Assembly: GCA_028285285.1 (NCBI GenBank)
Contig: JANQPW010000618.1
Span: forward strand, 1 to 15,827
Source: Silvanigrellales bacterium
GTDB lineage: Bacteria; Bdellovibrionota_B; Oligoflexia; Silvanigrellales; Silvanigrellaceae
Length of the DNA: 15,827 nucleotides
Direction: 5' to 3'
Shown here piece after piece: positions 15,633-15,827 of the stretch. Position 1 is the first letter of the stretch. Every line of letters begins with the position of its first letter. A program made the position numbers and the translations under genes. The notes beneath the pieces were generated by a model. That model saw only the letters and a list, made by a program, of their open reading frames with translations. It searched no databases and was not told where the DNA came from.

Positions 15633-15827
15633 ATGTCTCTCAAGTTGAAGGGGCTCTGTTTCTTAGGAATGGGGACCATCACAGCTTTGGGGAGCTGCGG
15701 TGCGCCACCCGCAAGCAACATCAAGCTCCTTTTTCCACCACTTCAACCACCCCCTTCAAACACGGAACCCTTTCTGGGCTGCCCCACCGATCATGCGGAA
15801 CCCACTCACATCGTGATACCTCAAGAA
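15633..15827 (+). CDS. Lipoprotein, N-terminal part (cut by window end)
   Basis: An ATG at 15633 opens a frame of 65 codons that runs off the window with no stop. GGAGGAG at 15618-15624 lies eight nucleotides upstream. The first 21 residues form a textbook lipoprotein signal: a basic start (SLKLK), a hydrophobic core and the lipobox LGSC with Cys22. The mature start is rich in Pro, Ser and Asn (about 30-45), a flexible linker typical of surface lipoproteins, followed by Cys50. There is too little sequence to name a family. The arrangement, tandem with the CapA-like lipoprotein and 135 nt away, suggests a shared transcript. Confidence 0.8.
   Translation, partial: MSLKLKGLCFLGMGTITALGSCGAPPASNIKLLFPPLQPPPSNTEPFLGCPTDHAEPTHIVIPQE

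Overview
The window looks like chromosomal DNA of a Gram-negative bacterium, GC roughly in the mid-50s by eye. Five proteins have lipoprotein-type signal sequences and one has a twin-arginine leader, so the exported cargo is heavy. TTG and GTG starts are used, and large multidomain signalling proteins are present. Bdellovibrionota/Oligoflexia or a related deltaproteobacterial-type lineage would fit, but no marker here fixes the taxonomy.

Layout. Positions 1-77 hold the 3' end of a tRNA-Gly and its terminator. A large lipoprotein (204-2333, +) carries motifs of the catalase-related heme fold seen in coral allene oxide synthase. It converges, across a shared bidirectional terminator (2368-2404), on a four-gene minus-strand operon. 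In transcription order that operon encodes a 581-aa lipoprotein (7333-5588), a 183-aa exported protein (5591-5040), a lipoxygenase with all five iron ligands (5025-2989), and a 172-aa Tat-signal protein (2971-2453). Upstream lies a divergent AraC-family regulator (7525-8448, +), separated by a promoter region with operator-like repeats.

This first half is the interesting part. A lipoxygenase beside a catalase-related protein is the pair that makes allene oxides and other oxylipins in corals, where the two are fused. Here they are separate, convergent genes, and nearly everything around them is predicted to be exported. The lipoxygenase has no signal peptide of its own. Its immediate neighbour does have a Tat leader, so co-export of the folded iron enzyme is a reasonable hypothesis. 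The likely picture is an AraC-controlled, cell-envelope fatty-acid oxygenation system.

The second half (8465-14095, -) is a two-gene signalling operon. A CheB-CheR-PAS fusion, whose CheR part looks catalytically dead, is followed by a hybrid PAS-GAF-histidine kinase with one degenerate and one intact receiver. After a 226-bp divergent intergenic region, a lipoprotein with a diverged CapA-like domain (14322-15497, +) and a new lipoprotein cut by the window edge (15633-15827, +) follow. No insertion sequence, CRISPR array or phage gene was seen.
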